Shown: one piece after another, positions 21,446 through 31,011 of the stretch
Numbering within the stretch: position 1 is the stretch's first letter
How the letters are laid out: the number at the start of each line of letters is the position of its first letter
Source of the DNA: a virus
Virus record (IMG/VR): IMGVR_UViG_3300035181_002074
Coordinates: 1-64,000 of that record
Strand: one strand, 5' to 3'
Length of the DNA: 64,000 nt
Made by a program: the position numbers and the translations under genes
Notes under the pieces: generated by a model
Told to the model about the DNA's origin: nothing
Seen by the model: the letters and a program-made list of their open reading frames with translations, nothing else
Databases searched by the model: none

Positions 21446-23828
21446 CAGCTACAAATGGATACGTCAATATATCTCCAGTTTCATGACTGGGCCGAATATC
21501 GATGCGCTCTTGGCGTCTTTTGGTGATGAACACCAAAGGCAGCAAGATTTATCTATTGCCGTTAATGATTCCTTAACTATTTCTACTGCCTCTGGTGATT
21601 ACCTTGATAAACGCTTAGCTGAAGTGGGGATTACCCGTCCAGCTGATCTCGGTATGTCCGATGATGCGTTCCGTAAAATGGGAATTCAAATCAACGCCCA
21701 AAAACAAATTACTGACGTCATACATACAGTTTTGGAGACCTTTTTTGGTGAAGAAACCGTTAGAGGTTATACCCAATCTGGAGCTTACGAGCCTTACCAG
21801 TTCCAAGATCAAGATGAACTATGGGTAGAACTAGAAAATGGCATTATTTATAAAATCCCTTTTTCATTATCATTCTTCAATAACCCGTCACAAGCCACAG
21901 CCCAAGAAGTCTCCGACATCATTACCCGATTCTTTCGCTCACAAGGCATACAAGCCTATTCAACTGTTTTGGAAGATGTAACGACCCGCAAGAACTATGT
22001 CCGTGTATTTGGTGCATCTAAGGGGCCATACTCCATGGTGCGTATCCGTGGTGGTAGAGCCCAAGTAGTATTAGATTTCCCAGATGTGCGCAATACTGCA
22101 TTAGCCTTGAATACCACTCTCTGGCAGATTACTCGCAACATTGGCTCTACAGTACGTTTCCGTTGGTACTCCGGCCCTAAGCCAGCATTAGATCAAATTA
22201 TCCCAAGTGATACGGCATTGATATACGGTACACCATTCCAGACTGCTGGAATCGAAGGAAGCTTCGAGGTTACCAACGTGAGGCCAGCTGGAGCATTACC
22301 ATCATTAGACTCAGGGTATTTCGAAGTAGACATTCCTGATCTCAGCACGTTACGCTATACACCACCAGATACTGCGCCACCGGCCAACACACCCGGTAAC
22401 ACTTACTCCTATTTAGTGAACCAAGGTGTTTACGAAGATCTCAAGTTCTTTGCATCTAAGAAAAACGTACCATATGAACAACCACGCTATGCATTAGCTT
22501 TTGAATCCAAAGCTGGTGTACTCAAGATCTATTTACCTGCGACGACTAAGGTAGTGAAGCGTGACCTCATTGGGTCAGCTCACATGCATATGCACTATGA
22601 TGAACTCAACCTGAATGGTACATTTGGTTCTGGTTTAGTAAATGATGATGATAATAAGATTATTGTAGTAAATGATTTCACTATCAAATACAAGCAGTTA
22701 GGACTCGACAATAATGGAGTAAACGGTACTGCTACCATCAATGATACTATACCATGCAGTGTTGATATCGACTATGTCATACGTGAGTCCGTAGCCTGCA
22801 CTGTAGTATTTAAAGATGTTCATAATATTACAACCATTGAATGGAAACCTTCGGTTAATTATACCACAGGAAATGCAGTATATTACCAAGGTGCTAAATA
22901 TACTGCATTACAAAACAATGGTCCATTAAGTTCTATACAATACCCAACAGACAATGCCGCCTATTGGGAATATGTGAAACCAAGCCAAAACTATTCCGAT
23001 CTCACTGTAACGGTGGATATGGGATTCGTAGAGCAAGATGACCCCAATGCTCCATTCCTTGGTCCTTATATCATTGACCCAGTTGCACCCTATACATTGA
23101 CTAATAACTTCGCGACTATCAGGGAATCTATCAGAGCGGGTGAGCGTAAACAAACGTTACTATGCCAAGGTGTTTTCCCTAATGAAGAAGGTATTTTACT
23201 TTTCGGCTTAAATGAAGATAACCAAGAAGGTCCGGTCAAGTATTATGGCGCTCAGATGGCTGGCTCCGTTTCACCGGTTAATCTCGTGTCTGCATCTCAG
23301 TCAGGCGTAACTATCACGATCGTAACTGCCCAGCCACATGGAGCCATTACCGGTTCTAATATAGTTATCGCTGGAACCAGTACAGCTTTGGATGCGCCAC
23401 ATGTCGTGGATAGCGTAATATCTCCAACTATTTACCAATGTATTGCTGCTAGTCCAGCTACCATATCAGCTATTGGCGTTGGTACTTCCACTACCATCAT
23501 CGAAGGCTCGGTTAGTACACTATTACTAGACCCATCATATACTTTTAAATATGGTCATAACATTAGCGAAGATGTATCACTATTAAGTGACACTATTGCA
23601 TATCAGCCTGCAGAAGATGGCTCCGACTATGCACCGTATATCACCGGAACAGCTGAAGGTAGAGTATTCGCCCAAGGGCTGATTGAGTCAATTACTGCAT
23701 TAGGTATCAAATTAAATATAGTAATCGTGTACCCGGAAGATACTGGCTGGGGTAATGACGACTATCCAAAAGATGGCAATGTAACTCCTCATAGTGACGC
23801 GGTATATATATACAGCGGTGAACAATGA
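21426..23828 (+). CDS. tail/baseplate structural protein with binding modules
   Basis: 800 residues. The N-terminal 200 residues are mixed helix and strand with a 'D-Y-L-D-K-R-L-A-E-x-G-I-T-R-P' segment as in tail proteins that bridge baseplate and fibres. Middle part strand-rich. Around 470-520 there is a carbohydrate-binding-like module (VNYTTGNAVYYQGAKYTAL ... YW), and around 626-672 an HG-turn module (TAQPHGAITGSNIVIAG). No enzymatic motif seen. It opens the second late block; the next gene overlaps its stop (ATGA). Confidence 0.6.
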   Translation: MDFKNTNSYKWIRQYISSFMTGPNIDALLASFGDEHQRQQDLSIAVNDSLTISTASGDYLDKRLAEVGITRPADLGMSDDAFRKMGIQINAQKQITDVIHTVLETFFGEETVRGYTQSGAYEPYQFQDQDELWVELENGIIYKIPFSLSFFNNPSQATAQEVSDIITRFFRSQGIQAYSTVLEDVTTRKNYVRVFGASKGPYSMVRIRGGRAQVVLDFPDVRNTALALNTTLWQITRNIGSTVRFRWYSGPKPALDQIIPSDTALIYGTPFQTAGIEGSFEVTNVRPAGALPSLDSGYFEVDIPDLSTLRYTPPDTAPPANTPGNTYSYLVNQGVYEDLKFFASKKNVPYEQPRYALAFESKAGVLKIYLPATTKVVKRDLIGSAHMHMHYDELNLNGTFGSGLVNDDDNKIIVVNDFTIKYKQLGLDNNGVNGTATINDTIPCSVDIDYVIRESVACTVVFKDVHNITTIEWKPSVNYTTGNAVYYQGAKYTALQNNGPLSSIQYPTDNAAYWEYVKPSQNYSDLTVTVDMGFVEQDDPNAPFLGPYIIDPVAPYTLTNNFATIRESIRAGERKQTLLCQGVFPNEEGILLFGLNEDNQEGPVKYYGAQMAGSVSPVNLVSASQSGVTITIVTAQPHGAITGSNIVIAGTSTALDAPHVVDSVISPTIYQCIAASPATISAIGVGTSTTIIEGSVSTLLLDPSYTFKYGHNISEDVSLLSDTIAYQPAEDGSDYAPYITGTAEGRVFAQGLIESITALGIKLNIVIVYPEDTGWGNDDYPKDGNVTPHSDAVYIYSGEQ

Positions 23829-24043
23829 GCAGCGAAGTTCTTGGTGTAGCATTATACAAAAGAACTCTAAATAATATTTATGAGCTGCTGGAGCGCATAC
23901 ATTTAAAAGGCGATGGTGGAATTTTAAGTACGACCGATGAAGAAGGCGTTAAGAAGTTTTACCAGACGTTAATTTTGATTAATAAAAGAAGCAAACGAAA
24001 GAAGAATATACCGTTCATTTGCCATAAGACAGGTAACGCATGA
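23825..24043 (+). CDS. small helical protein in the tail block
   Basis: 72 residues, helix-rich N-terminus (VALYKRTLNNIYELLERIHL) and basic C-terminus (LINKRSKRKKNIPF). ATGA overlap with both neighbours, so co-translated with structural genes. Possibly an assembly factor; function unknown. Confidence 0.6.
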   Translation: MSSEVLGVALYKRTLNNIYELLERIHLKGDGGILSTTDEEGVKKFYQTLILINKRSKRKKNIPFICHKTGNA

Positions 24044-24531
24044 AATCCGTAATAAGGACTGGAGCTAAGCTCGCATTAAAGATTGACGATGGCAGTGGGG
24101 AAAGACTCATTGGCTTTTGTACTGGTATTAATTATACCGTATCACAAGGCACTAAAACCATCTTCGTGGTGGATAGTCCGTTCCCGTTTGAAATAGCATC
24201 AGGCGCTTCTAATTCACAAGTACGCGGTAGCATGAATATTTACATGCTACAAAACACTACCCCTGAAAGTGCTGGACTCGTGCCTTATCGTACATCTGGA
24301 GCCGCATCAAGTAAAGATAACTCACCACACCCCGGTGATCCGACCAATACGATCCACTTAGCTCATTCAAAGTATTTCCATATGCGCTTGTATGATAGAG
24401 CTAGCGGAGAATTATTCGCGGGTATGGATTATACCAAGGTAACTGGCTACACTGTATCCACTAATGCTAAAGGTATCGTTACCGCATCATTAACTTTTGA
24501 AGCAAAATATCTAATATCTGGTCAAGGCTAA
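24040..24531 (+). CDS. tail tube-like or baseplate structural protein
   Basis: 163 residues. Starts with strand pairs (AKLALKIDDGSGERLIGFCT, then GINYTVSQGTKTIFVVD) and continues PFEIASGASNSQVRGSMNIY, a pattern typical of small beta-sandwich tail proteins related to tail tube and tube-initiator proteins. Size and strand content fit. No partner gene that would decide between tube and baseplate role is next to it, so the call is tentative. Confidence 0.5.
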   Translation: MKSVIRTGAKLALKIDDGSGERLIGFCTGINYTVSQGTKTIFVVDSPFPFEIASGASNSQVRGSMNIYMLQNTTPESAGLVPYRTSGAASSKDNSPHPGDPTNTIHLAHSKYFHMRLYDRASGELFAGMDYTKVTGYTVSTNAKGIVTASLTFEAKYLISGQG

Positions 24532-24535
24532 GTAG

Positions 24536-24546
24536 CCTAATATTTT
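24536..24546 (+). promoter_or_regulatory. late promoter-like motif CCTAATATTTT
   Basis: The motif and following leader (TCATTAAGGAATCCCTCAC) repeat the arrangement before the J gene at 5095, differing by one base. Confidence 0.55.
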
Positions 24547-24564
24547 CATTAAGGAATCCCTCAC

Positions 24565-27500
24565 ATGGCAGTTAAACGCAGACTGAAGCTCTTCTCAAGT
24601 GCTCGCCTCGACATCCCACATTTAAGATCAACAGAGTCAGGCGTTGCCAGTGACTTTGATAGTGCATTACGTGGACTCGTTACTGGATTAAATCAACCGT
24701 ATGTTATTCGCGGTTTTGATCTCGTTATTCCTAATGCTGCTATCCCTGCAACTTCTTTAGAAATCAAAGTATCTGATTCAGCTGTGCTACATGCAACGGC
24801 TGCTGAAGCTGGAACTATCCTTAGTGTTGCTGCTGGTACAGTAAATGAAATTCTATCACCAACTAATACTAAAGTGTTTGGCGCATTCCAAAACGGTGTA
24901 GCCAATTACGTTTCATTAGCTTATCGTCGTCGCACTGATCCAACTACTGTTGACCAAGTTGCTGGATGGTCTGAGTCACAAAAGATTGAATACCAACGTT
25001 CAGTTCCAACCGGTGATATATTAGAATACCAATTCGTTATCAGTACGTCAGGATTCTCTACTAACTTACCTTTATACATTGTAGGCACGACTTCGACCGG
25101 TGCTGTGCAATACGCTACGAAAGCTGCCCCCAACTTATTCCGCCTTGGACGTGGTGGTGCCGTACCTGATCCATATTATACATTCAATTACCACAATCAA
25201 AACAATAATTCACAATCACCTTCACAACCTCGCAGAGAATGGATTAATAATAGTCCATCATTAACTCCTAACCCAGTTACCGTATCACCGGGCGATCCAA
25301 CTAGCGCATTCCAGTATGGCGATTTCAATATTGCTAATATGAAAGAGTGGATGGATGCTATCATGAGTCGATTCAAGGAATTGACCGGTAGTACGTATTG
25401 GTATTTGGATTCCGCACTATCTGCAGGTTCACCAAATCTTTTCGACACATGGTATGATTCACTTGGTTCAGTAATGACTGGTAGCGGATCTATCTCATAC
25501 AACCTAGTACTTGAAGCAGCTCAACCAACATTTGGTGAGTTCCAATCCTTTTTCACTGATAGCGAAATCCTTGCCGGTGATTCTTATGTAGTTGGCCAGA
25601 CATCCGGTAACAGAGCCAACATTAGCGCGTTCAATGCTAACCAGCTTATCATTAATTCAATGTTGCGCCAAAACTTCATTGCTAATGAAACACTTTACAA
25701 TCGTCGTCTATATAGACCTGATCTAGTTAAGTTTGATCTATACAATACTGCCGATGCATTAGCTGCCAATAAGATTGGTGTGTTACGTCGCAAAGCTAAT
25801 GGATCTGGTACCCCACAATCTATTTCTTCTTGGTCTTATACTCAAATAGGTTCTTTATCTGCTGCTGACTGTACAGCTAACTTTGGTTCAGCTCACGGAT
25901 TTAACGTAGGCGACTATGCATTCTTCAGTGGCTTAGCGTGTACAACTAATCAGCCATCTGGCGTCTACATGATTAAAGAAGTGCCTACCAGTACTTCTTG
26001 TGTATTTTCTGTTTCATATCTACCAACTGGTGCGGCTACCGTATCATCCGCAACGGCTGCATTAGATACTGCAACACATCATCCTTATCTGCCAACATTT
26101 GTAGTTCAATCATGGTCATATGTAGGTACGGCTATTAAGGTACAAGCACTTGGCCATAACTTCTTAACCGGTGACAAGATTACTATCGGTGGATTGGCTT
26201 GTACAACTAACGCACCCAATGGTCGTTTCACTGTAACGGTTAACCCAGATAACTCTATCAACTTTACTGCAACAGCTCCAACTGGTACAGCAACCGTTAG
26301 TTCGGCATTCGTGCAAGCTAATACTGCCGCATTCCAGTTAACTGTATCGGGCACTAATCCAAATAATTATGATGTTATTGATGTGGTGGCTACAGCTGCT
26401 TCTGATACTGATTTCAATTACGTTATTGGTGCAATCTCTTTACCGACTATTCCTGTTGGCACTGGCGCGATTACTTTAGATGGTGTAGTAGCAGTATCTT
26501 CAGTGCTTGACCCAACTATCGTTTCAAGTATTACTTGGAATGGTACAGCGATCGTAGTTAATACTGCTACTCCTCATGGATATGCTAGTATCGCTGGCCC
26601 AACTGATTTCACGATATACGGTAATCAATCTTTGTCCGCATACATCACTACTTACAGTGGCGTATCAATTGTAAACATTAGTTCAAATGTATTCCAGATC
26701 ACCGGCGGCAATGTTGCTAATCACGGTACTTACACTAACGGCGGCAGTGATTTAACTTACGCACGTTACCCAAATAATCCTTACGCTGGTCCTATCCAAT
26801 GGGATAGTGACATGATTATTAAAGGTATCATCGGTGACAAGTACATGCGCATCCCACAAACTGCGACTGCTACTGGAACTCAACTAGCTAACAAATTTAA
26901 TATCAATGGCCTAACTGGTACAGCTTATTTACAAGACGGTGAAGTAGCATACATTATCATGGAGCGTAATAAGCTTCTTGCTAATGGTGCAAGCTATTCA
27001 ACTGCTGGTGGTAGCGCACAAGTTACTGGTTCAACTTCTCCAACATACGTAGGTGGTACTCGCTTACGTGTAGGTGATTTCGTTAAGTGGGAAGATGAAA
27101 GCGAAGCTTCTTGGCTACGTGTATCTAATCAAGGTTACCCTTCATTAAACGAAGGCGATCAATTGCCATCATTAGCTACTAACTTCTATTTAGTGACTGA
27201 CAATGGACAACCGCCTACTAGTTCACAACGTCCAGCTAAAACTGGCCGCATGGTTTACACTAGAGGAACTTATCAAGAAGTTATCGTTAGTAAGCATTGG
27301 CAAGTAACCCAAAGCGCTGACATCTATTGGATCGCTGTACGTCGTGACAATGGTGCATTAAAATCTAAAGTATATCTCAAGGCATTGGAACTAGAACTAG
27401 GCGAAGTTAGACAGATCAATGATAATGCCCCAAGCAATCTATTAACTTATACTGGAGCTGGTAGCGAAGCGGCTATCAATCCAAACTATAGTGTTATTGA

Positions 27501-29118
27501 TCAAACAGGTGCTTACCAAGAATCACAAGTCTTAGCAGTAGGCAGCAATGCAGCTGACAAGGATAACAGAACTAGACAAGTTACATTTGATTCTGCACCT
27601 GAATTAGATTTCCAAGCTGGCGACAAGATCGTTAAGACTGTTGGATTAACTCATTACAGTTATTTAATCAAGCATGTTATCACTTCTCGTACAGTGATCA
27701 TGGCTGATGATATTTCTACATTAGCTGCTGGTGATACGGTAACATATTACAGAGTGAATCATAATATCAACGATTCAGATAATCTTACATTGGCTATCCG
27801 TAAAGAAGATCGTGATCTAGCTAAAGTAAATACTGCTTTAACTCGCCCGATCTATGACGAAACAGTTTACTTGCAAAAGATGAACGTAACTGGATCTGGC
27901 TTCATTAAGTCTGGTTCATACATTTACAAAGGCACACAAGATCAACCGACTGCTTTAGCATGGGTACTCCATGGAACTAGCAATCAAACTGAAACTATCG
28001 AAGGATTCGGTATCAGTATGCCGGGTAGTAAATTTGGCGCATCATCCATTTTAGTGCATATCCTCAGTGGGACATTCTCCCATGGTGATAGTGTTTACCA
28101 AAATGGCGCATCTACTTATACCATCAATAACGTTGGTAACCCAGCTTTCCCAAGCCCAGCGATCTTAGCTGCTAGCAATGTGGAAATCGTATTACCACCA
28201 AACAGACGTACCCAAGTTGTTGGGTCAAGTTATGTGGTATGGCCAACTAACTGTGCATACAAAGCTTCCTTAGATGATAATTTATGTGGTGAAGAACTAT
28301 TAGTTATTGCCAATGATTCTATCCGCCAAGCTAACTTGGATTACTCCGAGACATATGGTGGACCGAAGGGTAAGATTGAAATATCCCGTAACTTACCAAT
28401 CAACACTCGTTTACGTTTCCGTATCTTGCCAGCTTATGGCTCTGCTAATGTTAGCTCATCCAGTTCTACTAGTTTACAATTAGCTTATGACGGTGGCAAT
28501 ATCGTTTCCATCTTATCTGGTCGTCCAATCGATGTCCGCGTAAGTGATAGAACAACTGGTATTGCACTAGACGGTACATTAAGTATTGATGCAGTTTACA
28601 GCGGTAATGTAGTTGGTGGTATCATGCCTAAGACTGATCGCAGTTTCGACATTGGTACTGAAGCACTGAAGGTTAATCAGATTTGGACAGCAATCCAAAA
28701 CATTAAAACTCATACAACTCATCCATCATCTGGTAACACTAAGTTTACCGCTGTGGGTACATCTACTAATAACTCTGCTTACATTATCCCATCATCCAAT
28801 ATTACTTTGGCGCAAGGTGAAGCAATGCAAGTTGTGGTGACTGGTGTGGCTCGCCGTTCAGAAGGTGTTGCGACGCCAACTACTCAAGGGTCTGCGTCCT
28901 TCAGAATAGAAGGTTGCTTTTACCGTGAAACAGCTGGTAGCACCCAAGCTGCTGGGAGTCCATACAATCTGGTTAGTGGTGCTTACGGTGACGGTATAAG
29001 TTACGCCCTTACATTTGGTACTGTAGGTAATGATGTGGTAGCCGTTGCCTTTGGTGAGAGTGCTGCTATTGAGTGGGCGATCAGTGTAGAATATCAAAAA
29101 GTTCGCCTTCCTAGCTAA
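24565..29118 (+). CDS. large tail structural protein with HG-turn modules
   Basis: 1517 residues, strand-rich, Thr/Ser/Ala-rich. No signal peptide. Two to three HG-turn modules near 436, 522 and 657 (GSAHGFNVGDYAFFSGLACT, LGHNFLTGDKITIGGLACT, ATPHGYASI) repeat each other and resemble those in the genes at 5095 and 21426. The C-terminus is a globular strand domain ending VEYQKVRLPS. Probably an extended tail component linking baseplate and fibres. Its last 8 bases overlap the end of the convergent array IV. Confidence 0.6.
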   Translation: MAVKRRLKLFSSARLDIPHLRSTESGVASDFDSALRGLVTGLNQPYVIRGFDLVIPNAAIPATSLEIKVSDSAVLHATAAEAGTILSVAAGTVNEILSPTNTKVFGAFQNGVANYVSLAYRRRTDPTTVDQVAGWSESQKIEYQRSVPTGDILEYQFVISTSGFSTNLPLYIVGTTSTGAVQYATKAAPNLFRLGRGGAVPDPYYTFNYHNQNNNSQSPSQPRREWINNSPSLTPNPVTVSPGDPTSAFQYGDFNIANMKEWMDAIMSRFKELTGSTYWYLDSALSAGSPNLFDTWYDSLGSVMTGSGSISYNLVLEAAQPTFGEFQSFFTDSEILAGDSYVVGQTSGNRANISAFNANQLIINSMLRQNFIANETLYNRRLYRPDLVKFDLYNTADALAANKIGVLRRKANGSGTPQSISSWSYTQIGSLSAADCTANFGSAHGFNVGDYAFFSGLACTTNQPSGVYMIKEVPTSTSCVFSVSYLPTGAATVSSATAALDTATHHPYLPTFVVQSWSYVGTAIKVQALGHNFLTGDKITIGGLACTTNAPNGRFTVTVNPDNSINFTATAPTGTATVSSAFVQANTAAFQLTVSGTNPNNYDVIDVVATAASDTDFNYVIGAISLPTIPVGTGAITLDGVVAVSSVLDPTIVSSITWNGTAIVVNTATPHGYASIAGPTDFTIYGNQSLSAYITTYSGVSIVNISSNVFQITGGNVANHGTYTNGGSDLTYARYPNNPYAGPIQWDSDMIIKGIIGDKYMRIPQTATATGTQLANKFNINGLTGTAYLQDGEVAYIIMERNKLLANGASYSTAGGSAQVTGSTSPTYVGGTRLRVGDFVKWEDESEASWLRVSNQGYPSLNEGDQLPSLATNFYLVTDNGQPPTSSQRPAKTGRMVYTRGTYQEVIVSKHWQVTQSADIYWIAVRRDNGALKSKVYLKALELELGEVRQINDNAPSNLLTYTGAGSEAAINPNYSVIDQTGAYQESQVLAVGSNAADKDNRTRQVTFDSAPELDFQAGDKIVKTVGLTHYSYLIKHVITSRTVIMADDISTLAAGDTVTYYRVNHNINDSDNLTLAIRKEDRDLAKVNTALTRPIYDETVYLQKMNVTGSGFIKSGSYIYKGTQDQPTALAWVLHGTSNQTETIEGFGISMPGSKFGASSILVHILSGTFSHGDSVYQNGASTYTINNVGNPAFPSPAILAASNVEIVLPPNRRTQVVGSSYVVWPTNCAYKASLDDNLCGEELLVIANDSIRQANLDYSETYGGPKGKIEISRNLPINTRLRFRILPAYGSANVSSSSSTSLQLAYDGGNIVSILSGRPIDVRVSDRTTGIALDGTLSIDAVYSGNVVGGIMPKTDRSFDIGTEALKVNQIWTAIQNIKTHTTHPSSGNTKFTAVGTSTNNSAYIIPSSNITLAQGEAMQVVVTGVARRSEGVATPTTQGSASFRIEGCFYRETAGSTQAAGSPYNLVSGAYGDGISYALTFGTVGNDVVAVAFGESAAIEWAISVEYQKVRLPS

Positions 29119-29257
29119 TATTAATATAATAGAGTTTCGTGATTGAGCCATCAAACTCGAATTGAGTTTCTGGGTAATTGATCTGCTGATGTCTCCATTT
29201 CATTACTTTAAATCCCCAGCCCCACATCTTAATACGATACTTGCTATAAGTTACCAT
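29111..29257 (-). CDS. micro-gene, array IV (48 aa)
   Basis: Last gene of array IV. MVTYSKYRIKMWGWGFKVMK at the start, C-terminal strand KLYYINIS. ATGGTAA overlaps the upstream TAA. Confidence 0.7.
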   Translation of the reverse strand: MVTYSKYRIKMWGWGFKVMKWRHQQINYPETQFEFDGSITKLYYINIS

Positions 29258-29409
29258 TCAATTTGCTCCCCAATATTAATATAGTAAACCTTTCGTGCAG
29301 CCGTGAAGGTATGGAACACGGCATTGATCATATTAGCTTCATTATCATCGTATGCAGTAAAGCGTAATATCAATCCATTTTTACGGATAATTATCCTGTA
29401 CTTATTCAT
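29251..29409 (-). CDS. micro-gene, array IV (52 aa)
   Basis: MNKYRIIIRKNGLILRFTAY at the start, C-terminal strand KVYYINIGEQIEW. Close relative of the gene at 30322, which ends KVYYINIGTEGVW. This is the clearest statement of the family pattern: strand, turn, strand, variable helix-like middle, closing strand. Confidence 0.75.
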   Translation of the reverse strand: MNKYRIIIRKNGLILRFTAYDDNEANMINAVFHTFTAARKVYYINIGEQIEW

Positions 29410-29539
29410 AGCGTATATTCCAAGCTTTGTAGATGTTGTATACAACCATATCTCCAGCGGTTATGTATATGTCTAATCTCCCCCAGTTTGGCATAACAAC
29501 GTCACCACCACGATATTGTATCACTGAATAGCTATTCAT
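29402..29539 (-). CDS. micro-gene, array IV (45 aa)
   Basis: MNSYSVIQYRGGDVVMPNWG at the start, C-terminal strand KAWNIRYE. Confidence 0.7.
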   Translation of the reverse strand: MNSYSVIQYRGGDVVMPNWGRLDIYITAGDMVVYNIYKAWNIRYE

Positions 29540-29672
29540 AATTCATGATCCACGCTTTCTGGATACTATTTAACTTCATGTCATAGAAGTTTGGTGAATG
29601 GAGCCGAAAACTAAAATGCTTGACCATGTGGTGACCCCATGAGTATTGACACACGTAATAAGATCTAATCAT
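29532..29672 (-). CDS. micro-gene, array IV (46 aa)
   Basis: MIRSYYVCQYSWGHHMVKHF at the start, C-terminal strand KAWIMNYE, matching the ending of its neighbour. Confidence 0.7.
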   Translation of the reverse strand: MIRSYYVCQYSWGHHMVKHFSFRLHSPNFYDMKLNSIQKAWIMNYE

Positions 29673-29794
29673 AAGTAAATCCTATATACCACTCTAATTG
29701 GTGCATAAATTGTTGGCTCACCTTCTAGGTGTCTTGGCCATTTCGTAATAAACCAGCAGTGATGTCGCACTACGAGAGAGTATTGCTTAATCAT
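29669..29794 (-). CDS. micro-gene, array IV (41 aa)
   Basis: MIKQYSLVVRHHCWFITKWP at the start, C-terminal strand RVVYRIYL. ATGA overlap with the next gene. Confidence 0.7.
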   Translation of the reverse strand: MIKQYSLVVRHHCWFITKWPRHLEGEPTIYAPIRVVYRIYL

Positions 29795-29927
29795 AATTGA
29801 TTACCCATGTGCGTTTTATTTGATATTTTCGCATTCCGTCCTCACCGAAGTAAATGTTCGGGCTAAGCCAGCTATTCACATTGATTAAACCGGAATCAAA
29901 TTCTGCAACGGAATAAGCTCTAATCAT
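29787..29927 (-). CDS. micro-gene, array IV (46 aa)
   Basis: MIRAYSVAEFDSGLINVNSW at the start, C-terminal strand RTWVINYD. Confidence 0.7.
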   Translation of the reverse strand: MIRAYSVAEFDSGLINVNSWLSPNIYFGEDGMRKYQIKRTWVINYD

Positions 29928-30079
29928 TCTAAAACCTCCACCTGTAGGCAACGTTTAGCATATTGATATTCATATAATGCCCTTGCTGGCTGCCAAGCGG
30001 GATTCTTTTCAATCCAACGAGACTCGCCCAAGAATATTAATATTCTGTAAATGCTTAAGTGTATATCTGAATTACCCAT
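29924..30079 (-). CDS. micro-gene, array IV (51 aa)
   Basis: IHLSIYRILIFLGESRW near the start, C-terminus KRCLQVEVLE. Confidence 0.65.
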   Translation of the reverse strand: MGNSDIHLSIYRILIFLGESRWIEKNPAWQPARALYEYQYAKRCLQVEVLE

Positions 30080-30195
30080 AACTTGGTCTCCCTTGGATGC
30101 ATTGGCGTTGGGTCATCTTCCCTGTAATCATAAAGCTTAAACAAAGTGTCGATCCACACAATCGCGTAGTATTGCACATCATGCATGGTGATCAT
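30055..30195 (-). CDS. micro-gene, array IV (46 aa)
   Basis: MITMHDVQYYAIVWIDTLFK at the start, C-terminal strand KLWVIQIYT. Overlaps the next gene by 25 bases, longer than usual. Confidence 0.65.
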   Translation of the reverse strand: MITMHDVQYYAIVWIDTLFKLYDYREDDPTPMHPRETKLWVIQIYT

Positions 30196-30328
30196 CCTTT
30201 GGGCGAAATGTTATCTCATACAATTTCAACGGGCAACCTTGCAGCAATTGCCATGCAATGTTATCCTTGATCGCCCAGCCATTTGGGTATATCCATACGC
30301 GGTAAAAAATTGGCGTCCTTGTTACCAT
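30179..30328 (-). CDS. micro-gene, array IV (49 aa)
   Basis: MVTRTPIFYRVWIYPNGWAI at the start, KLYEITFRPKDDHHA at the end. The final six residues extend past the usual closing strand. Confidence 0.65.
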   Translation of the reverse strand: MVTRTPIFYRVWIYPNGWAIKDNIAWQLLQGCPLKLYEITFRPKDDHHA

Positions 30329-30480
30329 ACTCCCTCTGTACCAATATTGATGTAATACACCTTCACATCGTCACCATACAAGACAAACGCTACCTCCGGC
30401 TGGTTCGAAGTATTAATATCAAACCTGACGATACGTGATGCCCCATTATGATAGCAGATGCGGTATTTCCTGTGAATCAT
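30322..30480 (-). CDS. micro-gene, array IV (52 aa)
   Basis: MIHRKYRICYHNGASRIVRF at the start, C-terminal strand KVYYINIGTEGVW. Paralogue of the gene at 29251. Confidence 0.75.
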   Translation of the reverse strand: MIHRKYRICYHNGASRIVRFDINTSNQPEVAFVLYGDDVKVYYINIGTEGVW

Positions 30481-30608
30481 TCCATCACCACCGTGTAAAA
30501 GACTACTTCATCTTTGCGCATATGGCGAACTGGCCTTGGTGTATGAGTCCAAGCACCAATCAGATACCGATTATTATGTATGTAAACACGGTAAAACTTA
30601 ATCTTCAT
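30477..30608 (-). CDS. micro-gene, array IV (43 aa)
   Basis: MKIKFYRVYIHNNRYLIGAW at the start, C-terminal strand VVFYTVVME. Confidence 0.7.
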   Translation of the reverse strand: MKIKFYRVYIHNNRYLIGAWTHTPRPVRHMRKDEVVFYTVVME

Positions 30609-30741
30609 AAGTCACCATCACTGAAAATAACGACATACCAACATAGAAGAAGCTTGGTGGACTCAATAAGCTACTATAACGATAGATACATTGGCCACCA
30701 ACAGGAAGGGGAAAAACACGATATGTTGCTGATTTAGTCAT
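30598..30741 (-). CDS. micro-gene, array IV (47 aa)
   Basis: MTKSATYRVFPLPVGGQCIY at the start, C-terminal strand FSVMVTYED. Confidence 0.65.
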   Translation of the reverse strand: MTKSATYRVFPLPVGGQCIYRYSSLLSPPSFFYVGMSLFSVMVTYED

Positions 30742-30860
30742 ACTAACTCGATTCTCCAGCCCAATCTGTTTCCTCGTCCGCCATCAAGCAAGACTATTAC
30801 ATAAAGACAATTCAGTGAACTGTCGGAATAAGCTGGCTTGTAGATTCTATAATCCTTCAT
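30738..30860 (-). CDS. micro-gene, array IV (40 aa)
   Basis: MKDYRIYKPAYSDSSLNCLY at the start, C-terminal strand LGWRIELV. ATGA overlap downstream. Confidence 0.65.
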   Translation of the reverse strand: MKDYRIYKPAYSDSSLNCLYVIVLLDGGRGNRLGWRIELV

Positions 30861-31011
30861 ATATAATCTCTACCATAAAAATCGTGTGGATGTGATGCAT
30901 ATTGCGCAAAGTAATTTCTGGGTCATTGTATCCGAAACGAGTTCCACCTCGTTGCATGACAAAATTTCCTCGCCAAAATGGTTCATGACTGCATGCGATT
31001 CGGTATATCAT
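30847..31011 (-). CDS. micro-gene, array IV (54 aa)
   Basis: MIYRIACSHEPFWRGNFVMQ at the start, C-terminal strand TIFMVEIIYEGL. Confidence 0.65.
   Translation of the reverse strand: MIYRIACSHEPFWRGNFVMQRGGTRFGYNDPEITLRNMHHIHTIFMVEIIYEGL

Noticed and set aside
30435-30737. 100-codon plus-strand frame inside array IV
   Set aside because: It lies opposite four well-formed minus-strand micro-genes, has no ribosome site, and such antisense frames are expected from their codon use. Same reasoning for the plus-strand frames at 31701, 32220, 34114 and 34781.
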